Source of the DNA: Streptomyces antnestii
Lineage (GTDB): Bacteria; Actinomycetota; Actinomycetes; Streptomycetales; Streptomycetaceae
Assembly (NCBI RefSeq): GCF_004005495.1
Contig: NZ_RZYA01000006.1
Coordinates: 62,001 to 126,000 of the forward strand
Direction of reading: 5' to 3'
DNA: 64,000 nucleotides
Part shown: positions 1 through 8,388 of the stretch, piece by piece
Layout of the letters: each line of letters begins with the position of its first letter
Position numbering within the stretch: the stretch's first letter is position 1
Notes under the pieces: model-generated
Told to the model about the DNA's origin: nothing
Databases searched by the model: none
The model's input: the letters and a program-made list of their open reading frames with translations, nothing else
Position numbers and translations under genes: made by a program

Positions 1-94
1 GGAGGTCCCGGGGGTGTCCCGGAGCCTCACTCGCACGGTACGCCGCGCGCCCGCACAGACCGGGACCACCGCGGCCCTCGACAAGGAGAACGAC

Positions 95-412
95 ATGAGC
101 GCCCAGACCGAGCTCCCCCAGATTGCCGCCGAGTCGACCGGTTCCTGCTGCTCGCCGAGCGGTTCGTGCCACTCGGACTCCGCCGGGGCCACCGAGGGCG
201 CCGTCACGACCGTCTACCAGGTGACGGGCATGACCTGCGGCCACTGCGAGGGCGCCGTGTCGAGCGAGATCTCCGAGCTGGCCGGCGTCACGTCGGTGAA
301 GGCCGTGGCCTCCACCGGCCAGGTCACCGTGGTCTCCGCCGCGCCCCTCGACGAGGAGGCCGTCCGCGCCGCCGTCGACGAGGCGGGCTACGAGCTGGTC
401 GGCAAGGCCTGA
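95..412 (+). CDS. copZ: Copper chaperone, HMA domain (CopZ-like)
   Basis: A 105-residue protein with one heavy-metal-associated domain. The Cu(I)-binding MTCGHC motif is at residues 46-51. Such chaperones hand Cu(I) to the CopA ATPase in the cytoplasm, and copA follows 108 bases downstream on the same strand. I chose the ATG at 95 because AAGGAG lies seven bases upstream; the frame is open further upstream but without a better site. The first 40 residues are an added tail carrying Cys18, Cys19, Cys25 and His26, which could form a second metal site. The family call is firm; the role of the tail is inferred. Confidence 0.9.
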   Translation: MSAQTELPQIAAESTGSCCSPSGSCHSDSAGATEGAVTTVYQVTGMTCGHCEGAVSSEISELAGVTSVKAVASTGQVTVVSAAPLDEEAVRAAVDEAGYELVGKA

Positions 413-520
413 CCCCCGGGAGCGCCGGGCCGCCCACCACGGCCCGGCGCCCGTGGCCGTACGCTCGGGTCGGACACCCCCTGGCCCCGTACGGCCCCGT
501 ATGCACCTGGAAGAACCGCG

Positions 521-2857
521 ATGACGACGCCCACGGACACCACGACCGGGCCGCTCTCCGAGGTGGAGCTCGCCGTCGGCGGAATGACCTGCGCCTCCTG
601 CTCGGCCCGCATCGAGAAGAAGCTCAACCGCCTCGACGGCGTGACGGCGACGGTCAATCTCGCGACCGAGAAGGCGAAGGTCTCGTACGCGCCGGGGGTC
701 GGGGTCGCCGACCTGATCGCGACGGTGACGAAGCTGGGGTACACGGCGGAACGGGTGGCCGCACCCGAACCGACCACTGCCGCACCCGAGCCGGAACCTG
801 TCGGCGCCGAGCCTGACGCGGGTGTGGGCGTGGGCGTGGGTGCGCCGGTCGCTTCCCGGAACGGCCTCACCGACCCCACCGACCCCACCGCCCCCCTGCG
901 TCAGCGGCTCCTCGTCTGTGCGGTGCTGTCCCTGCCCGTCGTGCTGATGGCGATGGTGCCCGCCCTGCAGTTCGACAACTGGCAGTGGCTCTCCCTCACC
1001 CTCACCGCCCCCGTCGCCGTCTGGGGCGGCCTCCCCTTCCACCGGGCCGCCTGGACCAACGCGCGGCACGGCGCGGCCACCATGGACACGCTCGTCTCCG
1101 TGGGGACGCTCGCCGCGTTCGGCTGGTCGCTGTGGGCCCTGTTCCTCGGCGACGCGGGGAAGACCGGCATGCGGCACGGGTTCACGTTCGCCGTCGACCG
1201 CGCCGACGCCTCCTCCACGATCTACCTGGAGGTCGCCGCCGGGGTCGTCACCCTGATCCTGCTCGGCCGGTACCTGGAGGCCCGCTCCAAGCGCCGCGCC
1301 GGCACCGCGCTGCGCGCCCTGCTCCAACTCGGCGCCAAGGACGTCGGCCTCCTTGACGCTTCCGGCGCGGAAGTACGCGTACCGGTCGGGCAACTCCGGC
1401 CCGGCGACCGCTTCGTCGTGCGGCCCGGCGAGAAGATCGCGACCGACGGCACCGTCGTCGAGGGCGCATCCGCGGTCGACGCCGCCCTGCTGACCGGCGA
1501 GTCCGTGCCCGTGGACGTCACCGTCGGCGACACCGTGACGGGCGCGACCGTGAACGCGGGCGGGCGGCTCGTCGTCGAGGCCACCCGCGTCGGCGCCGAC
1601 ACCCAGCTCGCCCGCATGGCGCGCCTCGTCGAGGACGCGCAGACCGGCAAGGCCGACGTGCAGCGCCTCGCCGACCGGATCGCCGGAATCTTCGTGCCGG
1701 TGGTGTTCGTCATCGCGCTCGGCACCTTCGCCGGGCATCTGCTCGCGGGAGGCGCGGCGACCACCGCGTTCGCCTCGGCCGTCGCCGTACTGATCATCGC
1801 CTGCCCCTGCTCGCTCGGCCTCGCCACGCCCACCGCGCTCATGGTGGGCACCGGACGCGGCGCCCAGCTCGGCATCCTCGTCAAGGGCCCCGAGGTCCTG
1901 GAGAGCACGCGCCGCGTCGACACCGTCGTCCTCGACAAGACCGGCACGGTGACGACGGGGCGCATGACGCTCCATGACGTGTACGCCGGTGAGGGCGTCG
2001 AGGAGAAGACGCTGCTGCGCCTCGCGGGGGCCGTGGAGCACGCCTCCGAGCACCCCGTGGCCCGCGCCGTCGCCGACGGTGCCGCCGACCGGGCCGGGAC
2101 GCTGCCGGGCGTGGAGCGCTTCGAGGGCGTCGCGGGGCTCGGCGTGCGGGGCGCCGTCGACGGGCACGACGTACTCGTCGGCCGGGAGCGACTGCTCGCC
2201 GAGCACGGGATCGCCCTGCCGCCCGCCCTCACCGAGGCCAAGACCGCCGCCGAGGCCGCGGGCCGTACCGCTGTCGCGGTCGCGTGGGACGGGGTGGCAC
2301 GGGGTGTCATCGCGGTCGCCGACGCGGTCCGGCCGACGAGCGCGCAGGCCGTCGCGGAGCTGCGCGCCCTGGGCCTCGCCCCGGTGCTCCTGACCGGCGA
2401 CAACCGGACCGTCGCCGAGGCCGTGGCGCGGGCCGTCGGGATCCCCGCGGACGCGGTGTACGCGGAGGTCCTGCCACAGGACAAGGTCGAGGTCGTCCGG
2501 CGCCTGCGGGCCACGGGCCGCACGGTCGCGATGGTCGGCGACGGTGTGAACGACGCGGCCGCCCTCGCCACCGCCGACCTGGGGCTCGCGATGGGCACGG
2601 GTACGGACGCCGCGATCGAGGCGAGCGATCTGACGCTCGTACGCGGGGACCTGCGGGTGGCGGCCGACGCGATCCGGCTCTCCCGCCGCACCCTCGCCAC
2701 CATCAAGGGCAATCTGTTCTGGGCGTTCGGCTACAACGTGGCCGCGCTGCCGCTGGCCGCGGCCGGGTTCCTGAACCCGATGATCGCCGGTGCCGCGATG
2801 GCCTTCTCGTCCGTCTTCGTCGTGACGAACAGCCTCCGGTTGCGGAGCTTTTCCTAG
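521..2857 (+). CDS. copA: Cu(I)-exporting P1B-type ATPase
   Basis: A 778-residue copper pump that exports Cu(I) across the membrane using ATP. Visible in order: an N-terminal HMA domain with GMTCASC (21-27), an Ala/Pro/Glu/Val-rich linker, the transmembrane CPC ion-binding motif (428-430), the phosphorylated Asp472 in DKTGT, the SEHP motif of the nucleotide-binding domain, the GDGVND hinge (about 673-678), and the last two membrane helices with YN and FSS residues typical of Cu(I) pumps. Its length is normal for the family. It lies directly downstream of the CopZ-like chaperone and is probably co-transcribed with it. No CsoR or CueR regulator is visible in the window. Confidence 0.95.
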   Translation: MTTPTDTTTGPLSEVELAVGGMTCASCSARIEKKLNRLDGVTATVNLATEKAKVSYAPGVGVADLIATVTKLGYTAERVAAPEPTTAAPEPEPVGAEPDAGVGVGVGAPVASRNGLTDPTDPTAPLRQRLLVCAVLSLPVVLMAMVPALQFDNWQWLSLTLTAPVAVWGGLPFHRAAWTNARHGAATMDTLVSVGTLAAFGWSLWALFLGDAGKTGMRHGFTFAVDRADASSTIYLEVAAGVVTLILLGRYLEARSKRRAGTALRALLQLGAKDVGLLDASGAEVRVPVGQLRPGDRFVVRPGEKIATDGTVVEGASAVDAALLTGESVPVDVTVGDTVTGATVNAGGRLVVEATRVGADTQLARMARLVEDAQTGKADVQRLADRIAGIFVPVVFVIALGTFAGHLLAGGAATTAFASAVAVLIIACPCSLGLATPTALMVGTGRGAQLGILVKGPEVLESTRRVDTVVLDKTGTVTTGRMTLHDVYAGEGVEEKTLLRLAGAVEHASEHPVARAVADGAADRAGTLPGVERFEGVAGLGVRGAVDGHDVLVGRERLLAEHGIALPPALTEAKTAAEAAGRTAVAVAWDGVARGVIAVADAVRPTSAQAVAELRALGLAPVLLTGDNRTVAEAVARAVGIPADAVYAEVLPQDKVEVVRRLRATGRTVAMVGDGVNDAAALATADLGLAMGTGTDAAIEASDLTLVRGDLRVAADAIRLSRRTLATIKGNLFWAFGYNVAALPLAAAGFLNPMIAGAAMAFSSVFVVTNSLRLRSFS

Positions 2858-3064
2858 CCCTTGCCTTGGAGGACTTCACATCCGGCCCCGGTCTGGCCCA
2901 TCATCGAGGTGTCTTCACATTCGCCTCACATCAGGACCGCAGTATTCTCACGCTCGAATCTCGATCTACATATGGGGTCCCTTGCGTACGTTCAGGACAT
3001 ATGCAAGAGACGCAGATCACAGTGATGTGAACGTAACCCTTTGAGGTTCTCGTGAGTCTAAGGA

Positions 3065-3130
3065 GGCGATGCAGAAACGTCTTGGGGGGCGTTTCTGTGT
3101 TGACCGGGGCCGTCTTGGGGGACGGACCCG
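3065..3130 (-). ncRNA. Candidate 6C RNA (two C-rich-loop hairpins)
   Basis: On the minus strand two stem-loops follow each other. One has stem CCGTC/GACGG (3110-3125) with loop CCCCAA. The other has stem CAGAAACG/CGTTTCTG (3072-3097) with a loop starting CCCCCC and ending AAGA. Two adjacent hairpins with six-C-type loops define the actinobacterial 6C RNA family, which is conserved in Streptomyces and mycobacteria. The strand is chosen because the loops are C-rich only on the minus strand. Exact ends cannot be read, and no U-run terminator follows, so the boundaries are approximate. Confidence 0.68.
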
Positions 3131-3255
3131 ACAGCGTTTGGCCGGGACACGTGCCACGGGGAGCTTGAGCGGCCCTCTCGTATGTGCGCGTCCCGGCAGA
3201 CCGCAACCGAAGACGCCCGGACGGATCCCGTGGGGGGAATCCGAACCGGGACACA

Positions 3256-3308
3256 GGAAAGCGCCCCGACTGCCGGCCCGTGGGGGGACTGGCAGCGGGG
3301 CGCTTTCC
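3256..3308 (-). terminator. gltA transcription terminator hairpin
   Basis: A perfect 13-bp stem, GGAAAGCGCCCCG (3256-3268) with CGGGGCGCTTTCC (3296-3308), extended by CTGCC/GGCAG. It sits 112 bases past the gltA stop. The symmetry would also stop plus-strand transcripts. The loop contains CCCCCC on the minus strand, like the hairpins further downstream. Confidence 0.8.
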
Positions 3309-3420
3309 GCTTTTCCGGTACTGCTCCCGCCGGAGGCGGGGGTGCGCTGCGTGGTGTGCGGTCACGCAGCGCGGGCGCACGGCGCGGGACTCAGCGAGCC
3401 CCAGCCGAAAGAGTCGGGAC

Positions 3421-4710
3421 TCAGCGACCCTCGACCGGAACGAAGTCGCGGAGAACCTCGCCCGTGTAGATCTGGCGCGGGCGGCCGATGCGCGAGCCCG
3501 GCTCCTTGATCATCTCGTGCCACTGGGCGATCCAGCCCGGCAGGCGGCCGAGGGCGAACAGGACCGTGAACATCTCGGTCGGGAAGCCCATGGCCCGGTA
3601 GATCAGACCCGTGTAGAAGTCGACGTTCGGGTAGAGGTTGCGCGAGACGAAGTACTCGTCGGAGAGCGCGTGCTCCTCCAGCTTGAGCGCGATGTCGAGC
3701 AGCTCGTCGGACTTGCCGAGGGCCGAGAGGACATCGTGCGCCGCGGCCTTGATGATCTTGGCGCGCGGGTCGAAGGACTTGTACACCCGGTGACCGAAGC
3801 CCATCAGGCGGACGCCGTCCTCCTTGTTCTTCACCTTGCGGATGAAGGAGTCGACGTCGCCGCCGTTCGCCTGGATGCCCTCGAGCATCTCCAGGACGGA
3901 CTGGTTGGCGCCGCCGTGCAGCGGGCCCCACAGGGCGGAGATGCCGGCGGAGATCGAGGCGAACATGTTCGCCTGCGAGGAGCCGACCAGACGCACGGTG
4001 GACGTCGAACAGTTCTGCTCGTGGTCCGCGTGCAGGATGAGCAGCTTGTCGAGCGCGGAGACGACGACCGGGTCGAGGTCGTACTCCTGCGCCGGCACGG
4101 AGAACGTCATGCGCAGGAAGTTCTCGACGTAGCCGAGGTCGTTGCGCGGGTAGACGAACGGGTGGCCGATCGACTTCTTGTACGCGTACGCCGCGATCGT
4201 CGGCAGCTTGGCGAGCAGCCGGATCGTCGACAGGTGGCGCTGCTGCTCGTCGAACGGGTTGTGGCTGTCCTGGTAGAACGTCGACAGCGCGCTGACCACG
4301 GAGGACAGCATCGCCATCGGGTGGGCGTCACGCGGGAAGCCGTCGAAGAACCGCTTGACGTCCTCGTGCAGCAGCGTGTGCCCGGTGATCTCGCCCTTGA
4401 AGCTGGAGAGCTCGTCGACGGTCGGAAGCTCGCCGTTGATCAGCAGGTACGCCACCTCGGTGAAGGTGGAGCGCTCGGCCAGCTGCTCGATCGGGTAGCC
4501 GCGGTACCGGAGGATGCCCTGCTCACCGTCGAGATAGGTGATCGCGGATTTATAGGCGGCCGTGTTGCCGTATCCGCTGTCGAGGGTCACCAGACCTGTC
4601 TGGGCCCGGAGCTTCCCGATGTCGAAGCCCTTGTCGCCGACGGTGCTGTCGATCACCGGGTAGGTGTACTCGCCATCGCCGTACCGCAGTACTACAGAGT
4701 TGTCGCTCAC
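3421..4710 (-). CDS. gltA: Citrate synthase
   Basis: A 429-residue type II citrate synthase that condenses acetyl-CoA and oxaloacetate to start the TCA cycle. The catalytic regions are present: LHGGANQ and GFGHRVYK with the two active-site histidines, and NVDFYTG with the active-site Asp. The sequence is nearly that of S. coelicolor CitA as I remember it. The frame opens at another GTG at 4722, but I start at the GTG at 4710 because GAGGG lies five bases upstream and the resulting N-terminus (MSDNSVVLRYG) matches the family. A strong terminator follows. Confidence 0.96.
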   Translation of the reverse strand: MSDNSVVLRYGDGEYTYPVIDSTVGDKGFDIGKLRAQTGLVTLDSGYGNTAAYKSAITYLDGEQGILRYRGYPIEQLAERSTFTEVAYLLINGELPTVDELSSFKGEITGHTLLHEDVKRFFDGFPRDAHPMAMLSSVVSALSTFYQDSHNPFDEQQRHLSTIRLLAKLPTIAAYAYKKSIGHPFVYPRNDLGYVENFLRMTFSVPAQEYDLDPVVVSALDKLLILHADHEQNCSTSTVRLVGSSQANMFASISAGISALWGPLHGGANQSVLEMLEGIQANGGDVDSFIRKVKNKEDGVRLMGFGHRVYKSFDPRAKIIKAAAHDVLSALGKSDELLDIALKLEEHALSDEYFVSRNLYPNVDFYTGLIYRAMGFPTEMFTVLFALGRLPGWIAQWHEMIKEPGSRIGRPRQIYTGEVLRDFVPVEGR

Positions 4711-4826
4711 GTCATCCCTCACCGACGTAGTGCCTCTTCTTCGAGGTGCCCTGACTGTTCTCTACCATCCCCCACTTGGCCCAGCAGAGTGCACTCGGGG
4801 TCGCCCATTGGGTCTATTCGCGGCAC

Positions 4827-7148
4827 TCAGTGCCGCGAGCCTGCCCATCCTGCCCCCATCGCCCCGGTTCCGGAAAGCCCGTGTGAGCTTTCCGACTCAT
4901 TTGATCGATCAAAAGTTACCAAACCGAAGGATGTACCACCGGAGAGGCGGAAACCAAGGGCCGTGCAGCGCCTTCCCGCCGACACCGTGCGCACCGCCTG
5001 GCCGAGCGCCTTGCGTGAACCCACCAGAACCACCAGCTTCTTGGCGCGCGTGACCGCCGTGTAGAGGAGGTTCCTCTGCAGCATCATCCAGGCGCCGGTC
5101 GTGACAGGGATCACGACGCACGGGTACTCGCTGCCCTGGGAGCGATGGATCGTCACCGCGTAGGCGTGTGCCAGCTCGTCCAGTTCGTCGAACTCGTATA
5201 CGACTTCCTCGTCCTCGTCGGTGAGGACGGTCAGCTTCTGCTCGTCCGTGTCGAGGGCGGTGACCACGCCGACCGTCCCGTTAAAGACCCCATTAGCCCC
5301 CTTCTCATAATTGTTACGGATCTGGGTGACTTTGTCCCCTACGCGGAAGACGCGGCCGCCGAAGCGCTTCTCGGGGACGTCGGGGCGGGACGGCGTGATC
5401 GCCTGCTGGAGCAGGCCGTTGAGCGTGCCGGCGCCGGCCGGTCCGCGGTGCATCGGGGCGAGGACCTGCACGTCGCGACGCGGGTCGAGACCGAAGCGGG
5501 CGGGGATGCGGCGGGCCGCGACGTCCACGGTGAGCCGGCCCGCCTCCTCCGTCTCCTCCTCGACGAAAAGGAAGAAGTCCTTGAGACCCTGGGTGAGCGG
5601 GTGCTGACCGGAGTTGATCCGGTGCGCGTTCGTGACGACGCCGGACTCCTGGGCCTGGCGGAAGATGCGCGTCAGCCGCACGGCCGGGACCGGGCTGCCG
5701 TCGCCGAGCAGGTCGCGCAGCACCTCGCCCGCGCCGACGCTCGGCAGCTGGTCGACATCGCCCACGAAGAGCAGATGGGCGCCCGGCGGCACGGCCTTGG
5801 CCAGCTTGTTGGCGAGGAGCAGGTCCAGCATCGACGCCTCGTCGACCACCACCAGGTCGGCGTCGAGCGGCCGGTCCCGATCGTAGGCCGCGTCGCCGCC
5901 GGGCTTGAGTTCGAGGAGGCGGTGGACCGTGGACGCCTCGGCGCCGGTCAGCTCGGCCAGGCGCTTGGCGGCGCGGCCCGTGGGGGCGGCCAGGACGACC
6001 TTCGCCCGCTTGGCGCGGGCCAGTTCGACGATCGAGCGGACCGTGAACGACTTGCCGCAGCCCGGTCCGCCGGTGAGCACGGCGACCTTCTTCGTCAGCG
6101 CGAGCTTCACCGCCTCCTCCTGCTCGGGCGCCAACTCGGCCCCCGTACGCCCCGCGAGCCAGGTCAGCGCCTTGTCCCAGGCGACGTCGCGGAAGGCGGG
6201 CATCCGGTCCTCGTCCGTACGGAGGAGCCTCAACAGCTGGGCGGAGAGGGAGAGTTCGGCACGATGGAAGGGGACGAGGTAGACGGCGGTCACCATCTCC
6301 TCCCCGCCGTCCGGACCGGGCACCCGTTCCCGTACGACCCCCTCCTCCTCCCCCGCCAACTCCCCCAGGCACTCGATGACAAGACCCGTGTCGACCTGGA
6401 GGAGCTTGACGGCGTCGGAGATCAGCTGCTCCTCCGGCAGGAAGCAGTGGCCCTGGTCCGTGGACTGCGACAGCGCGTACTGGAGGCCCGCCTTGACGCG
6501 CTCGGGGCTGTCGTGCGGGATGCCGACGGACTGGGCGATGCGGTCGGCGGTGAGGAAGCCGATGCCCCAGACGTCGGCGGCCAGCCGGTACGGCTGGTTC
6601 TTCACGACGCCGATCGACGCGTCCCCGTACTTCTTGTAGATCCGCACGGCGATGGACGTCGACACCTCGACCGACTGCAGGAAGACCATCACCTCCTTGA
6701 TGGCCTTCTGCTCCTCCCACGCGTCCGCGATCTTCTTCGTGCGCTTGGGGCCGAGGCCCGGCACCTCGATCAGGCGCTTCGGCTCCTGCTCGATGATGTC
6801 GAGCGTGTCCAGGCCGAAGTGACGGGTGATCCGGTCGGCGAAGACCGGGCCGATGCCCTTGACCAGGCCGGAGCCGAGATAGCGGCGGATGCCCTGGATG
6901 GTGGCGGGCAGCACCGTCGTGTAGTTCTCCACGGTGAACTGCTTGCCGTACTGCGGGTGGGATCCCCAGCGGCCCTCCATGCGCAGCGACTCCCCGGCCT
7001 GCGCGCCGAGCAGCGCGCCGACGACGGTGAGCAGGTCTCCGCCGCCGCGCCCTGTGTCGACACGAGCGACCGTGTACCCGCTCTCCTCGTTCGCGTACGT
7101 GATCCGCTCAAGGACCCCTTCGAGCACCGCCATCCCCGGGTTCGGCAT
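4827..7148 (-). CDS. recD2: RecD2-type DNA helicase
   Basis: About 773 residues of a superfamily 1B 5'-3' helicase of the RecD2/TraA type. The N-terminal OB-like and helix-hairpin-helix region (VPGLGPKRTKKIADAWEEQ) is followed by Walker A GGPGCGKSF, the DEAS motif II, and the C-terminal TIHRSQGSEYP motif. This class acts alone in DNA repair rather than with RecBC. I start at the ATG at 7148; an ATG at 7133 is an alternative, and no strong ribosome site favours either. The last 40 residues are unlike the compact family C-terminus and run into AT-rich sequence, as if the original stop was lost. Confidence 0.9.
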   Translation of the reverse strand: MPNPGMAVLEGVLERITYANEESGYTVARVDTGRGGGDLLTVVGALLGAQAGESLRMEGRWGSHPQYGKQFTVENYTTVLPATIQGIRRYLGSGLVKGIGPVFADRITRHFGLDTLDIIEQEPKRLIEVPGLGPKRTKKIADAWEEQKAIKEVMVFLQSVEVSTSIAVRIYKKYGDASIGVVKNQPYRLAADVWGIGFLTADRIAQSVGIPHDSPERVKAGLQYALSQSTDQGHCFLPEEQLISDAVKLLQVDTGLVIECLGELAGEEEGVVRERVPGPDGGEEMVTAVYLVPFHRAELSLSAQLLRLLRTDEDRMPAFRDVAWDKALTWLAGRTGAELAPEQEEAVKLALTKKVAVLTGGPGCGKSFTVRSIVELARAKRAKVVLAAPTGRAAKRLAELTGAEASTVHRLLELKPGGDAAYDRDRPLDADLVVVDEASMLDLLLANKLAKAVPPGAHLLFVGDVDQLPSVGAGEVLRDLLGDGSPVPAVRLTRIFRQAQESGVVTNAHRINSGQHPLTQGLKDFFLFVEEETEEAGRLTVDVAARRIPARFGLDPRRDVQVLAPMHRGPAGAGTLNGLLQQAITPSRPDVPEKRFGGRVFRVGDKVTQIRNNYEKGANGVFNGTVGVVTALDTDEQKLTVLTDEDEEVVYEFDELDELAHAYAVTIHRSQGSEYPCVVIPVTTGAWMMLQRNLLYTAVTRAKKLVVLVGSRKALGQAVRTVSAGRRCTALGFRLSGGTSFGLVTFDRSNESESSHGLSGTGAMGAGWAGSRH
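4872..4913. promoter_or_regulatory. Palindromes upstream of gltA, inside recD2 tail
   Basis: TTTGATCGATCAAA (4900-4913) is a perfect 14-bp palindrome in an unusually AT-rich patch. Next to it GGAAAGC/GCTTTCC (4872-4878 and 4887-4893) forms a hairpin. Both lie 160-200 bases upstream of the gltA start and overlap the end of the recD2 frame. They could be a gltA operator or promoter element, or a recD2 terminator. No protein partner can be named. Confidence 0.4.
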
Positions 7149-7312
7149 GAATCGACGGTACCGGGCGGCAGTGACAGCTCCCCGCCGGTCCGGGGGACCC
7201 GCGGCTCCGTCACCGATGATTTTCCGATGCGACTCTGGTCGTACCGGTGACCGCACTCGAACCCACGAACTCACGACCCCACGAACTCACGACCCCCCTG
7301 ACGAGGAACACG

Positions 7313-7522
7313 ATGACCGCCACCAAGGGCCCCGCCAGCTACTTCCCCTCCATCGAGAAGAAGTACGGCCAACCGATCTCCCACTGGCAGGACTTGATCC
7401 GCAGCTCCCCGCTCACGAAGCACATGGAACTGGTCGCCTGGCTGAAGTCCGAGCACGGCCTGGGGCACGGGCACGCGAACGCGCTGGTGGCCGCGACACT
7501 GACCGAGGCGCGCCAGGGCTAG
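7313..7522 (+). CDS. DUF4287 domain protein
   Basis: A 69-residue protein matching the DUF4287 family (GPASYFPSIEKKYG near the start, SEHGLGHGHANALVA near the end). The function is unknown; the domain is common in actinobacteria and is often annotated as a small cytoplasmic protein. The ATG at 7313 has GAGGA five bases upstream. The frame is open to 7247, but that part consists of a 16-base direct repeat (7262-7292) and is probably untranslated leader. Confidence 0.85.
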   Translation: MTATKGPASYFPSIEKKYGQPISHWQDLIRSSPLTKHMELVAWLKSEHGLGHGHANALVAATLTEARQG

Positions 7523-7544
7523 GGCCTGGCGGCGCGCCGGGGTG

Positions 7545-8135
7545 TCAGGACAACCCGCCCATCGGTTCCGGGTCCACCCGCAGTGGCGTGCCCCACACCC
7601 GCACCACCTCGTAGTCCGTGAACTCGTGGACCAGGCGGTAGGCCATCGCCGCGTCCGGGCGGCGGCGCTGCGCCGCCAGGTAGCGGTCCGCCTCCTGGCG
7701 GTCGTGGCGCGGGGTGCCGCACAGCTGCCAGACCTGGCCGGTCCACAGCTCGGGGAGCCAGCGCTGCTGGGGCTGCGGGCGGTCCTCCCTGGTGCCGTAG
7801 CGCGACATCGACACGGTGACGTCCGCGTTCTCGCCGGGGCGGGGTCTGGCCGCGTACGTGCCGTTGATCTCGGAGCGGCGGGCGACGCGGCGGCGCGTCT
7901 CGCAGAGCAGGCACAGGTCCTGCGCGTTCTCGTCGACCGGCCCGTTCGGATGCTCGGGGCAGCGCGTGGTGGGCGGGGCGCCCGTGACGGACTCCTCGAT
8001 GAGCTCCAGGGCCCGCTTCACGTCCTGCTTCATCTCGTGCAGCTTGCCGTCCGGGGTGTCGGCGCCGAGGCCCTCGCCGTGCTCGCCCAGGAGGCGCAGG
8101 GCGCGGCCGAGCGCGGTGAGCTGTGCGTGGTTCAC
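7545..8135 (-). CDS. Hypothetical protein with Cys pair, unknown function
   Basis: About 196 residues. I do not recognise a characterised family. A helical N-terminal part is followed by RCPEHPNG and CLLCETRRR, whose three cysteines and a histidine could hold one zinc. A Trp-rich C-terminal half ends with a predicted alpha/beta segment. Homologues are, as far as I know, conserved hypothetical proteins in Streptomyces. The GTG at 8135 is preferred because the frame further upstream enters the palindrome at 8238-8254; no strong ribosome site was found. It converges tail-to-tail with the DUF4287 gene. Confidence 0.7.
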   Translation of the reverse strand: MNHAQLTALGRALRLLGEHGEGLGADTPDGKLHEMKQDVKRALELIEESVTGAPPTTRCPEHPNGPVDENAQDLCLLCETRRRVARRSEINGTYAARPRPGENADVTVSMSRYGTREDRPQPQQRWLPELWTGQVWQLCGTPRHDRQEADRYLAAQRRRPDAAMAYRLVHEFTDYEVVRVWGTPLRVDPEPMGGLS

Positions 8136-8237
8136 GGGCGGTACGCCCCTTCCGTGCGGCTGACGTGAAGTACTCGCTGACGTCCGCCAGCGTCTCACGC
8201 GGCACTGACACGACCCCTGCGCCTCATACGCAGCCGA

Positions 8238-8254
8238 CACGTATCCGATACGTG
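8238..8254. promoter_or_regulatory. 17-bp perfect palindrome, putative operator
   Basis: CACGTATC-C-GATACGTG is perfectly symmetric about one base. It lies in the divergent region between the minus-strand hypothetical gene and the ribose-type LacI gene. It differs from the LacI-type boxes at 8310-8346, so a different regulator may bind it. The partner is unknown. Confidence 0.4.
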
Positions 8255-8309
8255 GCCGCTGACATCACGATCCGGTTTCGACCAGCGGAGCGGGGGTTGC
8301 CAAGAGGCC

Positions 8310-8346
8310 GTGTAATCGATTCCAATCCTCCGTGTAATCGATTCCA
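8310..8346. promoter_or_regulatory. Tandem LacI-type operators of the ribose operon
   Basis: GTGTAATCGATTCCA occurs twice (8310-8324 and 8332-8346), starting 22 bp apart, two helical turns. Each has the AATCGATT palindromic core with the central CG typical of LacI-family operators. They lie just upstream of a LacI-family gene and its transport operon, so autoregulation is likely. Confidence 0.75.
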
Positions 8347-8388
8347 TGACGGTTTCGGACCATGCAGCCACAAGGAGGTGGGCCTGCG

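Larger units (their letters stand above)
2858..3420. other. 563-base gene-poor interval between copA and gltA
   Basis: No convincing protein gene. It holds an AT-richer stretch (about 2920-3060) with an ATCACAGTGAT palindrome at 3016-3026, the two 6C-RNA-like hairpins at 3072-3125, a further hairpin-like element with a G-run near 3216-3240, and the gltA terminator at 3256-3308. An ATG at 3069 follows AAGGAGG, but that frame runs through the hairpins and into gltA antisense, so I did not call it. Confidence 0.6.

Noticed and set aside
3069..3509. Open frame with a perfect AAGGAGG site before its ATG
   Set aside because: It crosses both 6C-like hairpins and the gltA terminator and runs antisense into gltA; its composition is Arg/Gly/Pro-rich without a fold. 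Kept only as a remark.
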